This document shows, piece after piece, positions 11,445-23,837 of a stretch of 64,000 nucleotides of DNA. The DNA is from Pegoplata infirma (Eukaryota > Arthropoda > Insecta > Diptera > Anthomyiidae). The first letter of the stretch is position 1. Every line of letters starts with the position of its first letter. The stretch is from assembly GCA_963921195.1 (NCBI GenBank), contig OY992539.1, positions 130,724,682 through 130,788,681 on the forward strand. The letters are read 5' to 3'. A program made the translations under genes and the position numbers. Under the pieces are notes generated by a model. That model was given only the letters and a program-made list of their open reading frames with translations. It had not been told where the DNA came from and did not search any database.

Positions 11445-13530
11445 TATTTAAGTTTAATACTTTTTTATTGAAAGCTTTTTTCGGAATATTCGAAGTATCA
11501 AAATGAAAAAATTTTATGAAAAAATTTAATTTTAATTTATTTTTGATTTAAATCAGTCCAGTAGGGTTCTCTTGTGAACAGTTTTTTTGAGTAAACAAAA
11601 TTTTTCTGAAAATTTTCTTTATACGGTAAGAAATAGTTTATATGCTCAATAATATATTTCTCCAAATATTATTAAAATAACCTAAAAATTGTACATACAT
11701 TGCTATTCCAAAAGTCAAAAAGCGGGATAAAGCGGGATGAAGCGGGACTTTTGTTTAAAAAGCGGTATCGGAATTCAAGGCGGGATGAGACATCAAAAAG
11801 CGGAATAATCCCGCCAAAAGCGGGATGGTTGGTCAGGTTACGTATGAGTAATAATTAATTACATTATGAAAATTATAATACTCATACGCATTGTGGTACA
11901 CTAAAATGCAATTGTTATATTTTTAATGTTAAAATTTAAATTTGATTTAAATTTAAATTTTTAATGTTAACATTTAAATTTGATTTAAATTTTTATCCAA
12001 CTATTTCTGTGTTAACACGCAATAGTAGCTTAAGTCAACTTAAGCAATTAACGATTAAACGTGGGAACACCATTACAAAAATTGTAAAATTTGTTAGATG
12101 TCATTATTTTATCTCGCATTTACCAGAAAAAATAAATATTTCATAACTAAGTTTTTGCTCTTTGCTGTTATAGAGTATTGCCATAGATTTATACCCTAAT
12201 ATAATGTATTATACAATTATTTTAAATTTTAAATACTTTGTTTAGTCACTAATATAATATAACAACACAAAATATCATATGGAGTATTCTCTAGTAACTG
12301 TTAAACTGCAAAAAAATATGTTGTACCGATTTCAATCAACGCACAGAAACAAAAAACAAATTTGCTATTTTCTAGTCCAAATAAATTTATATAAAAAAAA
12401 AAAAAAATAACAAATACGGATGATACTGTTCCGAAAAAAAAAATTATATATTTCAGCCAATTTGAAAAAAAAACTTAAATATTTTCCAAATCATTTACCA
12501 TTTCACAGATAGTGTGGAATGACTCCTATTTAAAATAATAATTAAATTTCTTAAAATCTTAAAAATTTAAATCTTAAAAAAAATCAATAAATGAAACCAT
12601 ATGTGCATTTTCATTTCCCATGAATACATACCATATCGCATGTATCATTTGTAGGTACAATAAATCATAATTTAAAATTCAAAAAAAAAAAAATATATTT
12701 TCCCAAAAGCAAAAAAAAAAAATTGCTAAAAATAAATACAAAAAAGTATCACTCAAAATGATTGATTTTTGACAGATTTTAATATTGTTTGCCTTAAAAA
12801 GAATTAACAAGTAGCAGATTTAATTGAAAAACTAAATTAAATAAAAACTGAAAATAAAACATGAAAAACATGTCAGAAATATCCACATATGCTCATATTA
12901 TTCATAATAAAAACAACTAAAAATACTAGTGAAATAGGTAAAAAAAAAGAGTTTTGCAAATGCTTAGGTCGAATTTTAAAATGCCCCTACATTTAAGTAA
13001 CATTACACCGTTTAACAAAAATAAAAAAGTCGTTAAACACGAACTGGATGAAATACGTTTGAAACTAGAGACTAAATGTAGTTAAACTGCATTTACAGTT
13101 TTTCATTTCGTGATCCTGTTTGCTTTTAAAAGGACTTCAAAGTTTAAGAGGATTAAATTTTATAAAATATTTTTTAATATTTGTACTTGTCCTAGGATGC
13201 CACTTCTGATAGCAAATGAAAGAGAAGGATCTCCCCTAATTTTCCTATATTACGCCCATTCAAAAATTTATCCTTCAATATCACTAAAAATGTTCAACAA
13301 AATATTTTGATAAAGTTTTCAAATGACTTTATTCACACCCTTTTATCCTGATATGGCAAAATAGAAAAATGGAAAAAATTTTCTATTTTGCTATAGCCTG
13401 CTTCATTTTTTGTATGGATTTAATTAAAACACATCAAAAAAATCGTGTCAAAAAGTTTGTACTCTTGCCCAAACCATTGAATCATGATAATGTTTTGCGG
13501 TATAAATAGCAAAATTGTTCCAGAAAAAAT
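11445..13530. other. A/T-rich DNA of the left arm, no gene recognised
   Basis: Apart from the AGCGGGAT cluster listed separately, no element or coding frame can be supported. The site where the two arms differ lies at about 12115-12180. Around 11850-11895 ACGTATGAGTA and TACTCATACG form a small inverted repeat. The 60-66 codon frames at 11964 and 13110 have no recognisable domain. Confidence 0.4.
11720..11830 (+). repeat. Cluster of AGCGGGAT motifs
   Basis: About eight AGCGGGAT/AGCGGAAT/GGCGGGAT motifs, one inverted (ATCCCGCC), lie in 110 bp of otherwise A/T-rich DNA. Mirrored in the right arm at about 17797-17906. Function unknown; it could be a short minisatellite or a cluster of protein-binding sites. 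Confidence 0.6.
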
Positions 13531-13672
13531 AACTCGATATTAATTTGTCATTCCATGCAAAACACGTCGAAATATCGTTCGAGGGCCCCATTATGTTTAT
13601 ATATTATTGATCTGTAAAGGTTTCTAAGACATTTTAGTGATATCCATCAATCTGTTTGTCTGAATTTGTCGA
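13531..13672 (-). mobile_element. Degenerate mini-me relic (left-arm copy)
   Basis: Recognisable landmarks on the minus strand of the family: TTTGTCATTCCATGCAAAAC, CGAAATATCG, GGGCCCCATTATG, a short TATATATTATTGATC and TCTAAGACATTTTAGTGATA followed by CATCAATCTGTTTGTCTG. The (GTCY)n core is decayed and the termini are not recognisable. Old copy. Confidence 0.55.
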
Positions 13673-13852
13673 TAAAAAAACTTTTTTATGAAAAAATGTT
13701 TTTAATGAAAAAAGTTTATTGATAAAAAAATATTTGATTAAAAAAAAAATTTTGGAAAAGAAAAATATGCCACGATTAAAAATTAAGAGGACTGTGCCCC
13801 GGAAGACCCCCTGGAGCAAAACAATAGTCCCACCCACCAACATGAATGTATG

Positions 13853-13919
13853 AATCGCGCGATTTTTTGTTAAAATTTGTTGGTAAAATTTTTCGCCTGC
13901 GGAGCTTTCATCGGAGTTG
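13853..13919 (+). repeat. 67-bp direct repeat of 5708-5774 at the inner arm junction
   Basis: Base-for-base identical by reading to 5708-5774, beginning six bases left of that palindrome's centre and ending at GTTG. It begins exactly where the left arm ends. Thus the left arm is bracketed by two direct copies of one sequence, one of them half of a palindrome. Confidence 0.85.
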
Positions 13920-13949
13920 CATGCTGTTTTAAATTCATTACTTTTGATT

Positions 13950-14034
13950 TTCTACTGCGCTGCGATAGATTAATATATAGTGTGGTAATCTGCATGTAAG
14001 AGCAGGGGTTTTGGGTTCGATTCCCACCAGAACC
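13950..14034 (+). repeat. tRNA-derived SINE head
   Basis: GGGTTCGATTCCCACC at 14013-14028 is a good pol III B box. Upstream (13964-14010) is an A-box-like and D-arm-like region, and AGAACC follows the T arm. The reverse of 38766-38870 aligns over the full length, from GATTTTCTACTG to CCCACCA(A/G)AACC. Acceptor-stem pairing is poor, so this is a SINE head and not a working tRNA. Confidence 0.65.
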
Positions 14035-14259
14035 TTTCTATGTTAGCAACAACGGAACGGTTTTGCTTCAGCTTATTCTTGGTTAGTTAAATATATTATT
14101 TATAAAAAAAAAAAAAACACGATATGCGTTTACTGTTTCTAAAAATAATAATATACAGATTTATTGTGACATATGTATTTTAGTTTTGACATTTTAAGAT
14201 TTTGACAAAAAATTAAACCAAAATAAAATTGGGTAATTTTTCATATATAATTTTTGGGT

Positions 14260-14447
14260 AATTTTTCGTAATGAAAAATCACCCAATTTTTAATTGCGAA
14301 ATTTTGCCCAAAAACTATGAAAATTTGCCCAAAAATGTTGGGTAACTTTTCATATGAAATATGACCCAAATTTGTATGAAAAATTTTTGGGCGAATTTTC
14401 GTTTTCTTTTTTGGGCCATTTTTCTTTGGGCGATTTTGCCTACAGCC
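14260..14447 (-). mobile_element. 'CTGTAGGC' end with GGGCGATTTT array
   Basis: Irregular repeats of TTGGGTAATTTTTCAT and TTTGGGCGATTTT lead to the end GATTTTGCCTACAGCC at 14432-14447. Same family as 5173, 38418 and 46822-47344. Together with the SINE head upstream, the order matches that of the copy at 38418-38888 on the other strand, suggesting the tRNA-like part belongs to this element. Confidence 0.6.
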
Positions 14448-14492
14448 GTCTAATTTTAAAAAAGTTGCAGGACGCCACCTCAGTTTGACTAT

Positions 14493-14722
14493 CCCAGCAA
14501 AACTTGGTAATGGGTACCCCTTCCTGTCTCGCTTACGTGGTAATGGCTTTGAATACTGCTAATTACCATTAGCATTACATTGCGCCAAAAAAGGCAAAAT
14601 GTGGTTACCTCCAATGACATCACCGTGTTAAAGTAATTAACATTGAAATTGGGAGGTAACTAGTTACTCATATTTTTGCTAACCCCTAAGTTAATTACTT
14701 GGTAAGCGAAGTTTTTGCTGGG
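14493..14722. mobile_element. 230-bp CAGCAAAA MITE
   Basis: Ends CCCAGCAAAACTTGGTAA and TTGGTAAGCGAAGTTTTTGCTGGG are inverted repeats. The interior has GGTAATGG/CATTACC and GGTTACCTCC/GGGAGGTAAC in both orientations, so much of it can fold back. No convincing target duplication. Related ends occur at about 714 and 35252/35666. Confidence 0.65.
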
Positions 14723-14748
14723 CTGTTTTCATTTTCTTAAAACTAAAA

Positions 14749-15373
14749 ATTTTTGTAACTTGGGTTTGTAACTTGGATAATAATTCACCTCGTGGAGAAT
14801 AAAACAAATATTCACCAGCTGTTGAATAAAACTTAACATAATTACTATTTAGCATCAATATTTTTTTTTCATCAATATTTTTTTTTTATCAATATTTTTT
14901 TTTTCCCTAAATATTTTTTTTCCATCAATATTTTTTTTTTCATCAATATTTTTTTTTTCCTCAATATTTTGTTTTTTCATCAATATTTTTTTTTTTTTCA
15001 TCAAGATTTTTTTTCTTCAATATTTTTTTTTCATATTTTTTTTTTTTTTCATTAATATTTTTCTTTTCATCAATATTTTTTTCAAAAACATTTTTTTTTT
15101 TATCAATAGTTTTTTTTTGTATCAAATTTTTTTTCATCAAATTTTTTTTTATCTTTTTTTTTTTCATTAATATTTTTTTTCTTCATAATTTTTTTTTTTC
15201 ATCAATATTTTTTTTTTAATCAATATTTTTTTTCAGCAATATTTTTTTCATCACTATTTCTTTTTCATCACTATTTTTTTTTCATCAATATTTTTTTTTT
15301 TCATCAATATTTTTTTTTTCTTCATAATTTTTTTTTTTCATCAATATTTTTTTTCTTCAATATTTTTTCATCA
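14749..15373 (-). repeat. TTTTTTTCATCAATA minisatellite in a larger repeat
   Basis: From 14862 to about 15373 some 25-30 variants of an 11-21 bp unit T(n)CATCAATA follow one another. The preceding 110 bp (TTTGTAACTTGGATAAT...CACCAGCTG) match 59834-59935, where a shorter array of the same unit follows. The 68-codon lysine-rich minus-strand frame at 14961-15167 is just this repeat translated. Confidence 0.75.
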
Positions 15374-15762
15374 AGCCTTCAGGTTTGTGCGGATACTTAA
15401 ATTAAAGGTAATTAAAAAAGAAAAATAAATATAAAGAGGGCTAGGTCTCAGGGGCCTTCTTGGTCCATAAAACCGTCCTGATGGGATTTTTCAAAAAAAT
15501 ATAAAATTTTTCTAAATTATTAAAAAGAACGTCCAGCCGGTCTTTCGGCCGGGCTCAGGGACTAAAAACCCATAGATTAATTTATTGGCATCGCAAACTA
15601 AAGTTGGTCTTGTGTATCAAGCCTTTTACCCGGTTAATTACTAAGTGGCTAAACTGTTAACAGAAAGATACTTAAATGGATCTAGTGGGTACAATGTTGT
15701 TGAAATGCATACAAAAAATACATTTTTGTAATTGTTAGCAAATTATCTTTCATTTGAATACC
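15374..15762. other. Rest of the spacer between the inverted arms
   Basis: No gene. At about 15535-15560 lies a GC-rich inverted motif (AGCCGGTCTTTCGGCCGGGC) related to the hairpins at 5455 and 47031, so part of another 'CTGTAGGC'-family element may be present. The right arm begins at 15763 with CATACATTCATG. Confidence 0.4.
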
Positions 15763-15942
15763 CATACATTCATGTTGGTGGGTGGGACTATTGTTTTGCT
15801 CCAGGGGGTCTTCCGGGGCACAGTCCTCTTAATTTTTAATCGTGGCATATTTTTCTTTTCCAAAATTTTTTTTTTAATCAAATATTTTTTTATCAATAAA
15901 CTTTTTTCATTAAAAACATTTTTTCATAAAAAAGTTTTTTTA

Positions 15943-16084
15943 TCGACAAATTCAGACAAACAGATTGATGGATATCACTAAAATGTCTTAGAAACCTTTA
16001 CAGATCAATAATATATAAACATAATGGGGCCCTCGAACGATATTTCGACGTGTTTTGCATGGAATGACAAATTAATATCGAGTT
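15943..16084 (+). mobile_element. Degenerate mini-me relic (right-arm copy)
   Basis: Mirror image of 13531-13672, with the same landmarks and the same decay, so the element was already degenerate when the arm was duplicated. Confidence 0.55.
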
Positions 16085-17796
16085 ATTTTTTCTGGAACAA
16101 TTTTGCTATTTATACCGCAAAACATTATCATGATTCAATGGTTTGGGCAAGAGTACAAACTTTTTGACACGATTTTTTTGATGTGTTTTAATTAAATCCA
16201 TACAAAAAATGAAGCAGGCTATAGCAAAATAGAAAATTTTTTCCATTTTTCTATTTTGCCATATCAGGATAAAAGGGTGTGAATAAAGTCATTTGAAAAC
16301 TTTATCAAAATATTTTGTTGAACATTTTTAGTGATATTGAAGGATAAATTTTTGAATGGGCGTAATATAGGAAAATTAGGGGAGATCCTTCTCTTTCATT
16401 TGCTATCAGAAGTGGCATCCTAGGACAAGTACAAATATTAAAAAATATTTTATAAAATTTAATCCTCTTAAACTTTGAAGTCCTTTTAAAAGCAAACAGG
16501 ATCACGAAATGAAAAACTGTAAATGCAGTTTAACTACATTTAGTCTCTAGTTTCAAACGTATTTCATCCAGTTCGTGTTTAACGACTTTTTTATTTTTGT
16601 TAAACGGTGTAATGTTACTTAAATGTAGGGGCATTTTAAAATTCGACCTAAGCATTTGCAAAACTCTTTTTTTTTACCTATTTCACTAGTATTTTTAGTT
16701 GTTTTTATTATGAATAATATGAGCATATGTGGATATTTCTGACATGTTTTTCATGTTTTATTTTCAGTTTTTATTTAATTTAGTTTTTCAATTAAATCTG
16801 CTACTTGTTAATTCTTTTTAAGGCAAACAATATTAAAATCTGTCAAAAATCAATCATTTTGAGTGATACTTTTTTGTATTTATTTTTAGCAATTTTTTTT
16901 TTTTGCTTTTGGGAAAATATATTTTTTTTTTTTTGAATTTTAAATTATGATTTATTGTACCTACAAATGATACATGCGATATGGTATGTATTCATGGGAA
17001 ATGAAAATGCACATATGGTTTCATTTATTGATTTTTTTTAAGATTTAAATTTTTAAGATTTTAAGAAATTTAATTATTATTTTAAATAGGAGTCATTCCA
17101 CACTATCTGTGAAATGGTAAATGATTTGGAAAATATTTAAGTTTTTTTTTCAAATTGGCTGAAATATATAATTTTTTTTTTCGGAACAGTATCATCCGTA
17201 TTTGTTATTTTTTTTTTTTTTTATATAAATTTATTTGGACTAGAAAATAGCAAATTTGTTTTTTGTTTCTGTGCGTTGATTGAAATCGGTACAACATATT
17301 TTTTTGCAGTTTAACAGTTACTAGAGAATACTCCATATGATATTTTGTGTTGTTATATTATATTAGTGACTAAACAAAGTATTTAAAATTTAAAATAATT
17401 GTATAATACATTATATTAGGGTATAAATCTATGGCAATAAATCTATGGCAATACAATAACAGCAAAGAGCAAAAACTTAGTTATGAAATATTTATTTTTT
17501 TGGTAAATGCGAGATAAAATAATGACATCTAACAAATTTTACAATTTTTGTAATGGTGTTCCCACGTTTAATCGTTAATTGCTTAAGTTGACTTAAGCTA
17601 CTATTGCGTGTTAACACAGAAATAGTTGGATAAAAATTTAAATCAAATTTAAATGTTAACATTAAAAATTTAAATTTAAATCAAATTTAAATTTTAACAT
17701 TAAAAATATAACAATTGCATTTTAGTGTACCACAATGCGTATGAGTATTATAATTTTCATAATGTAATTAATTATTACTCATACGTAACCTGACCA

Positions 17797-17906
17797 ACCA
17801 TCCCGCTTTTGGCGGGATTATTCCGCTTTTTGATGTCTCATCCCGCCTTGAATTCCGATACCGCTTTTTAAACAAAAGTCCCGCTTCATCCCGCTTTATC
17901 CCGCTT
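17797..17906 (-). repeat. Cluster of AGCGGGAT motifs (right-arm copy)
   Basis: Mirror of 11720-11830; reads as ATCCCGCTT motifs on the plus strand. Confidence 0.6.
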
Positions 17907-18181
17907 TTTGACTTTTGGAATAGCAATGTATGTACAATTTTTAGGTTATTTTAATAATATTTGGAGAAATATATTATTGAGCATATAAACTATTTCTTAC
18001 CGTATAAAGAAAATTTTCAGAAAAATTTTGTTTACTCAAAAAAACTGTTCACAAGAGAACCCTACTGGACTGATTTAAATCAAAAATAAATTAAAATTAA
18101 ATTTTTTCATAAAATTTTTTCATTTTGATACTTCGAATATTCCGAAAAAAGCTTTCAATAAAAAAGTATTAAACTTAAATA

Positions 18182-19127
18182 CATGAATGTGGGTGTGGAA
18201 CAAGGTGCTATAATCCAAAAACCAAATTGTTCAGGAGAAGCAAAAAACTAAATAAGTCGCGAAAAAAAATATTTTTTTGAAATTTCTTTTTGTAGCTCGA
18301 TAAAGATGGACCATATGCATCTATGTACAAAATTTCATTAAAAACAATTGAGCGGAAGTAGCAAAAAAATGCATGTGGAATTTTGTTCTAGTGGAATAAG
18401 GTGCTATGTTACAATTTCTACTAGGAATTTCAATACATTTGTCAAGTAGTTTTTAGTTTTTTATGTTATTTTTTAAAAATTTAAATTTAGCGTGATGAAT
18501 TCTGCAAAATTTAGACCGGGTCCAGCAGTAATCATTTTTATATAAAAATAATAAAGAGCAGCTAATTTAACAAAAAAAATAACTGTTATATGGTTTATTT
18601 TAAACAAATCTTCCCATAATGGGTTAAAAAATTTGCACAAGTTATGATATAAGTTACTAACCATTTAATTTTTAAGTTTGAACTTAAAAGTTTGATAGAT
18701 TATCAAAACCCAACCTTAGTATTGCGTAAAACAATATTGTGTTTTTATATGGATATAGCACCTTTTTCCAGTTTACATTTTAACTATCGATAGTTTAGAT
18801 AATAAAGCGTTTTTTGCCAAACCAATGGACATATGTTAAAGCCTAGGATGTTTTCTACACGTAAACCATCTCACATGTAAGAATTTAAATAAATGACCTT
18901 TAGTTTAACTGCAAAACACATGTTAGTATCCGACAAAAAATTAAAAATATTCCCAAAAATAATTAAAATTGAACTTTTAAGGCCATTTTTATGACAGAAA
19001 ACGATCAAGTATTTAACAAATTTGTTTATAAATAGGTCGAACTATTGTAGGAAGACACGATTTTGCAAAAAAACGCGATTTCCAAAAATTGGATTTTAGC
19101 ACCTTGTTCCACACATACATTCACATG
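18182..19127. mobile_element. Foldback element with GGAACAAGGTGCTA ends (right-arm copy)
   Basis: Mirror of 10499-11444; ends and interior as described there. Confidence 0.6.
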
Positions 19128-19185
19128 TTTCCTAATTCTCAGATTCTTAGAATTTTTTTGTATACAAAAATTTTTCATAAAAGAA

Positions 19186-20266
19186 AAATCTCAGATTCTA
19201 AAAAATTTTCGGTTTTTAAAAAATTCTTCCTTGAAAAAAATCTGATACCCTTTTCTAAAAATAAATTCCTAAATTTTATAGCTCCGTGAAAAAAAATTGA
19301 TTAGATCTGGTCTGATTTGTAAAAATCTAATGATGGCATTTGTATCTGATAAGATCTACCAGATACGAAATTTGTCTCCAATTTCGAACTCTGATCCGTA
19401 ATTGAAACTGATCAGATCCTGAAATTGTGGAAAAACGTCGGATCAAAAAGACCTGATCAGATAAAATTATATTTTTTAGATCCAAACAGATTAAATCAGA
19501 TCCAACCGATTTTTTCAAGCGGCATTTTTCGATAGAAAATATTTGAGAAGGGGAAAAAAAAGAAGGGAAATTTCTAAAGTTCCAATGTTTTCTAAGATAA
19601 TTTCATATAGAAAAATTTTTAGGTTCTAAGGCATTTTTTAAAGAAAAATTTAAGACACAACTTCAGAAGAAAAATTTACAGACTCAAAGACACACTTTCT
19701 TTATAAAATTTCTCAACAGAAATATTTTCAGATTCTGGGAGATTATATATATAATTTTGATATGATATAATTTTCTATAGAAAAATTCCAAAACATTTTT
19801 CTTATTGGAAAAATCATAAATTTTGAAAAACTTTTCCTATAGAAAAATTCTTTGATTCTACAATATTATTTAAACAGAAAAAATCTCTTTTTCCATTTAA
19901 AAAATTCTAAGATTCTGAAATATATTTCTCATAAAAAAACTATCAGATTCTAAAACGTTTTTCCTGTAAAAAAATTATCCGATTTTAGATTTTTTTTCCA
20001 GAAAAATTCTTGTCAGACTCTAAAATATTTTATTCTAAGGAAATTAACAGTTGCCAATGGATTTTTCCTATAGAAAATTTATAAGATTCTTAAACATTTT
20101 TCCTACAGAAGAATTCTTAAAATTTTAGATAATTTTTCTTTTAAAATATTATTAAACTCTGTGTAAAATAAGTATCTAAATATTTCTCGAGTTCTGAAAC
20201 ATTTTTCTGTAAAAAATATATGAGATTTACTTTCTCTTCGAAAATGATAAGAAAAGTTATCAGATT
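19186..20266. repeat. Decayed 35-bp-type tandem repeat (right-arm copy)
   Basis: Mirror of 9361-10440, including the MITE at 19284-19522. The two arms share the decay, which predates the duplication. Confidence 0.65.
19284..19522. mobile_element. MITE with CCGnnTGAAAAAATCGGTT-type ends (right-arm copy)
   Basis: Mirror of 10104-10342. Confidence 0.6.
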
Positions 20267-20395
20267 CAGTCTACGACTCTAATTTAATTTTAATTTTTCA
20301 TATGCAATTTTTTTGATTCTTAAATATTTTATCCCAAGGTTGGTAAAAAAAATTCCTTAGACTAGAGACTATGTTTGCTGACGCAATCAAAATAA

Positions 20396-21161
20396 CATTT
20401 TTGATTAGAAATATTTTATTTTGTTTAAAAATTTTTTTTTTTTTTAACTAATTTTAAAAAAAAAAAAAATAATTTACTAAATTTTTTTTTTAATTGTATA
20501 ATTTTTTTGAGTGTAAAATTTTTTCGAGTGTATTTTTTTTTTTCTTTTAGTGTAAAAATATTTTTGAGTGACAAAAATGCGTTGTAAAATATTTTGTGAC
20601 TTACCAATGTTTTTAAAACCTGTAACGGGGTTTCAACACGTGAATTTAAGGTGAGGCGAATCTGAAATTTACGGTTTTGCTAATAACTTTTGAACTACTG
20701 GACCGATTTGGCTGAAATTGAAAACCAACCGGACCAGAGGAACGGCAAATATATTCGCCACACTTCAGCATCCTCAGAATTTCCGTTCGAAAGTTACCGT
20801 GTGTTTTATCTCGTAAATTCCAGAAAAACCCTTGCCGAAATTCACTCATTTGCTTATAACTTTTGAACCACTGGACCAATTTCGTTGGATTGCAATAACA
20901 ACCTGACCAGGTAAATGCCCAACATATATGCCAAACTTCAGGAGCATCCGTAAAGTCTTTCAAAAGTTAGCGTGTTTTCAACAGACAGACAGACAGACAG
21001 ACGGACAGACGGACGGACGGACGGACATCGCTAGGTCGTCTTAAAATCGATCGAGGATCATGAATATATATACTTTATGGGGTCCTAGACCAATATTTCG
21101 AGGTGTTACAAACGGAATGACAAACTTATATATACCCTCTATCACTAGAGTGGAGGGTATA
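20396..21161 (+). mobile_element. Mini-me family A element, 5'-truncated (right-arm copy)
   Basis: Mirror of 8465-9230: (GACR)n tract near 20982-21026 and terminal hairpin at 21131-21161. The 105-codon frame is on the minus strand at 20646-20963. Confidence 0.75.
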
Positions 21162-23248
21162 AAAAAACTTTAAGTTATATTAAAATATAGCATGACTAAA
21201 AACAAAGGCCTTACCACAAGAAATCAAAAAGTCTATTTTAACAAAAGTTTTGTTTTAAATTTCAAATTTTCAATACATTTTTGAAAGTCGATTTTAAAAA
21301 CAAAAACAATTTGTATGAAAATAAAATTAAAAGCTGATTTTAAATATATTTTATTTTTCTATGGTAAGGCTGAAACATTTTGGAAAAATAAAACTTGAAA
21401 AATCTGCTGGAAAATAAATTACAACCGCTTTTGTGTAAGTTAAAAAAAAATTATGCTCAAAACCTTATAAGTTGTATTACATATCGCTCATTTAATTTAA
21501 TAATATCTGTTTTTCAACATATTTGCTAATAAAAAAAAAGTACAAGGGAAGTGATCGAGAAAAACTCTGATACTTCTGTACTCTATGGACTCCAACCAAC
21601 TCGAATTTTCATATAAGAACCCCTGCGTATTTTTTGTTGTTGACTTCTGTAGCAGAGTGCTATTCGAGAATTATTATTTAGATTAAACATGAAACTAAAA
21701 TATATATTTCAGTGTTTTTTATTAAAAACTTTTTAATAAAAGGTTTCACATGTCTCCAAGGTACAATATTTTGCAGGTAATCTGAACATTTAAAAATTTG
21801 AGTCCACACATAATTTAACCATAAAAGTTTGTGTTTTTTTTTTCATAAAATTTAAAAAAATATTAGCAACAAGTTGTTGCACCACAGAACAACTAGAAAA
21901 AAATCTTAATGATGATGATGATCATTAAAATATAATTTAAAAAAACAATAAAACGACTGTAAAAATCAAAACAATAATAAAAACAAAACAATAAAATTGA
22001 TGTAGGATATTAATGAGTTTGTTTCAAATACAATTAGATTTATTTTTTATTTATTTATATTTGTTTAAATAAACATACAGCTAATATATAAATAAAATAA
22101 ACTTAATGCCTTTACTCTATTGTTATTATTTTTTAATTTCAAAAAATTTGAGACAATCTCATATAGATATCGCTGATTTACTACAATAGTGACATAACAC
22201 AAAAAACCTGACTTCGCAGAAAACGCGTTTAAAAAATATCAGTTAAAAAAGGGTTTCCATTAAAAAAGGCAATCAAAACAAGTAAGAAAATTATAGTAGG
22301 TCAAGACCGACCATATGATACCCTACATTAGTGTTTTGCGGAAAATAGGTACCAAACTATCTTTCGTTAAAAATTGGTGTTGGATTTTTTGGTTGAAAAA
22401 AGACCGATTTCGGCAGGGTGGTTTTTATGGGTACTACAAAAAGAATTGGTCCGATCCCTTTGTAATTTGGAACGATTGTGTATGAAAAATACTGCCTACC
22501 TAATTTGGAAAGGATACATATGACAACACTATAATTAGAGTCATTTGAGTCAAATTCAAAGATTAATTTAAAATGTCAGGAAAATCGGCTAAAAAGTGCT
22601 ACCTATATCGTTCTCAAAAATTTACATGGAAATGTACTGAGTCGATTTAAAGAGTGAATTTGAGCTGATCGGTATACTTCAGGGTCACTAATATTTCTTG
22701 TACTAACAAGCAAACTCATTATAAACCCTGTACCACAGAGTGGTGTAGGTTATAAAAATTTAATGACATATTTTCTGCTCAAGCGGTAAATTTAAATGAT
22801 ATTAGAACGAATTAATACGCAATATGTGTGTTTAGACTGGAATTTTTCTGTATGGAAAGTTTTTTCTCCGATTTTTAAAGTTTTTTTATTCAACTAGGGC
22901 TTAGTTTTGGATTTTTGAAAAATTAAAAAAAAATATATATCTTTCGACACATAAAATTTGTATAAAAAATTAAAATCGGTAGAACGGTTTTCGAGATATC
23001 GCTATTTGAAATTTGAAAAAAAATCGGGTTTTTCCTACGCTTAAGAAATTTTTTAAAAGTCTAAAAATGTTATACTATTTTCCCTTTCATAGACCATGAA
23101 ACAGTCTTTCATTTAAAACAAATTCAAGGCAAATCCGATTATTTTAGCCCGCGGCTCAATTCGATAAAAATGTTTGACTTTTGAAAAATTTCCATCAAAA
23201 TTTTGGATTTTTGAAAATAAAAAAATATACATCTTGCGATACATATTT
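21162..23248. other. A/T-rich DNA of the right arm (mirrored at 6378-8464), no gene recognised
   Basis: The outer part (about 22860-23210, mirrored 6415-6770) consists of ~280-bp loosely repeated text with CGAGATATCGCTATTTGAAA, AATCCGATTATTTTAGC and CAAAAATCCAAAA motifs, related to 23838-24270. Elsewhere nothing is recognised. A phrase rich in CCTGTACCACAGAGTGGTGTAGG lies near 22727. Confidence 0.4.
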
Positions 23249-23786
23249 GTATACCCCCCAACCACAGTATGGGGGTATACTCACTTTGTCATTCCGTGTG
23301 TAACGCATCGAAATATCGGTCTAGGACCCCATAAAGGGCATATATTATTGATCAGTAATCGATTCTAAGACATTCTAGCGATGTCCGTCTGTTTTTCTGT
23401 CCGTCTGTAGAAGACACGATACAGTCCAAAATAAAAGAGCTAGACTTTAGAAATTTGGCACGAATATCTCTTATATTCCTAGGCAGGTTAAGTTTGGAAA
23501 TGGGCAAAATCGGACTAAGGGGAAAAAAGTTCCCCCTGGAGAACTAAACCAACCTAAGAAAAACCGCATTTTTTGCAGGGTTTTTTGTACTTTTGCTAAG
23601 AAAATGCACTATTCTTTTCTCAGATGAAGTTCGAAATTGCAAGGGGAAAGAGCTCCCTAACGTCTCCCACCAACCCCCCCCCCCCCCCAAAAAAAAGACG
23701 CCCCTGGATTTTTTTTATATTGTTTTTTTTTACATTTTGGAGGGTATAAAAGATTCGGCACAGCCGAATGTAACACTCTCACTTGT
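23249..23786 (-). mobile_element. Mini-me family B element (right-arm copy)
   Basis: Mirror of 5841-6377; the C14 run at 23675-23688 matches the G14 run on the left even in length, underlining how recent the duplication is, or that both were derived from the same reads. Confidence 0.75.
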
Positions 23787-23837
23787 TTTTTTTTTTAATT
23801 TTGGCATCCTGAATAAGAATTTCGAAAAATTTCTAAA

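Larger units (their letters stand above)
5781..13852 (+). repeat. Left arm of a large inverted duplication (8.07 kb)
   Basis: The complement of this segment is found at 15763-23846 with almost no differences. Coordinates of matching points sum to 29626-29627 in the outer part and 29615 in the inner part. The shift of 11 comes from a 14-bp direct duplication (AAATCTATGGCAAT) in the right arm plus small indels near 12115-12180. The arm includes copies of several mobile elements, so it is a segmental duplication and not the terminal repeat of one transposon. Both ends are abrupt and lie next to copies of the same 67-bp sequence. Confidence 0.9.

Noticed and set aside
14013..14034. Functional tRNA gene at the GGTTCGATTCC motif
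   Set aside because: No pairing acceptor stem and a related copy elsewhere with a degraded B box; a SINE head fits better.
14961..15167. Lysine-rich 68-codon minus-strand frame
   Set aside because: It is the T(n)CATCAATA minisatellite translated; no independent sign of coding.
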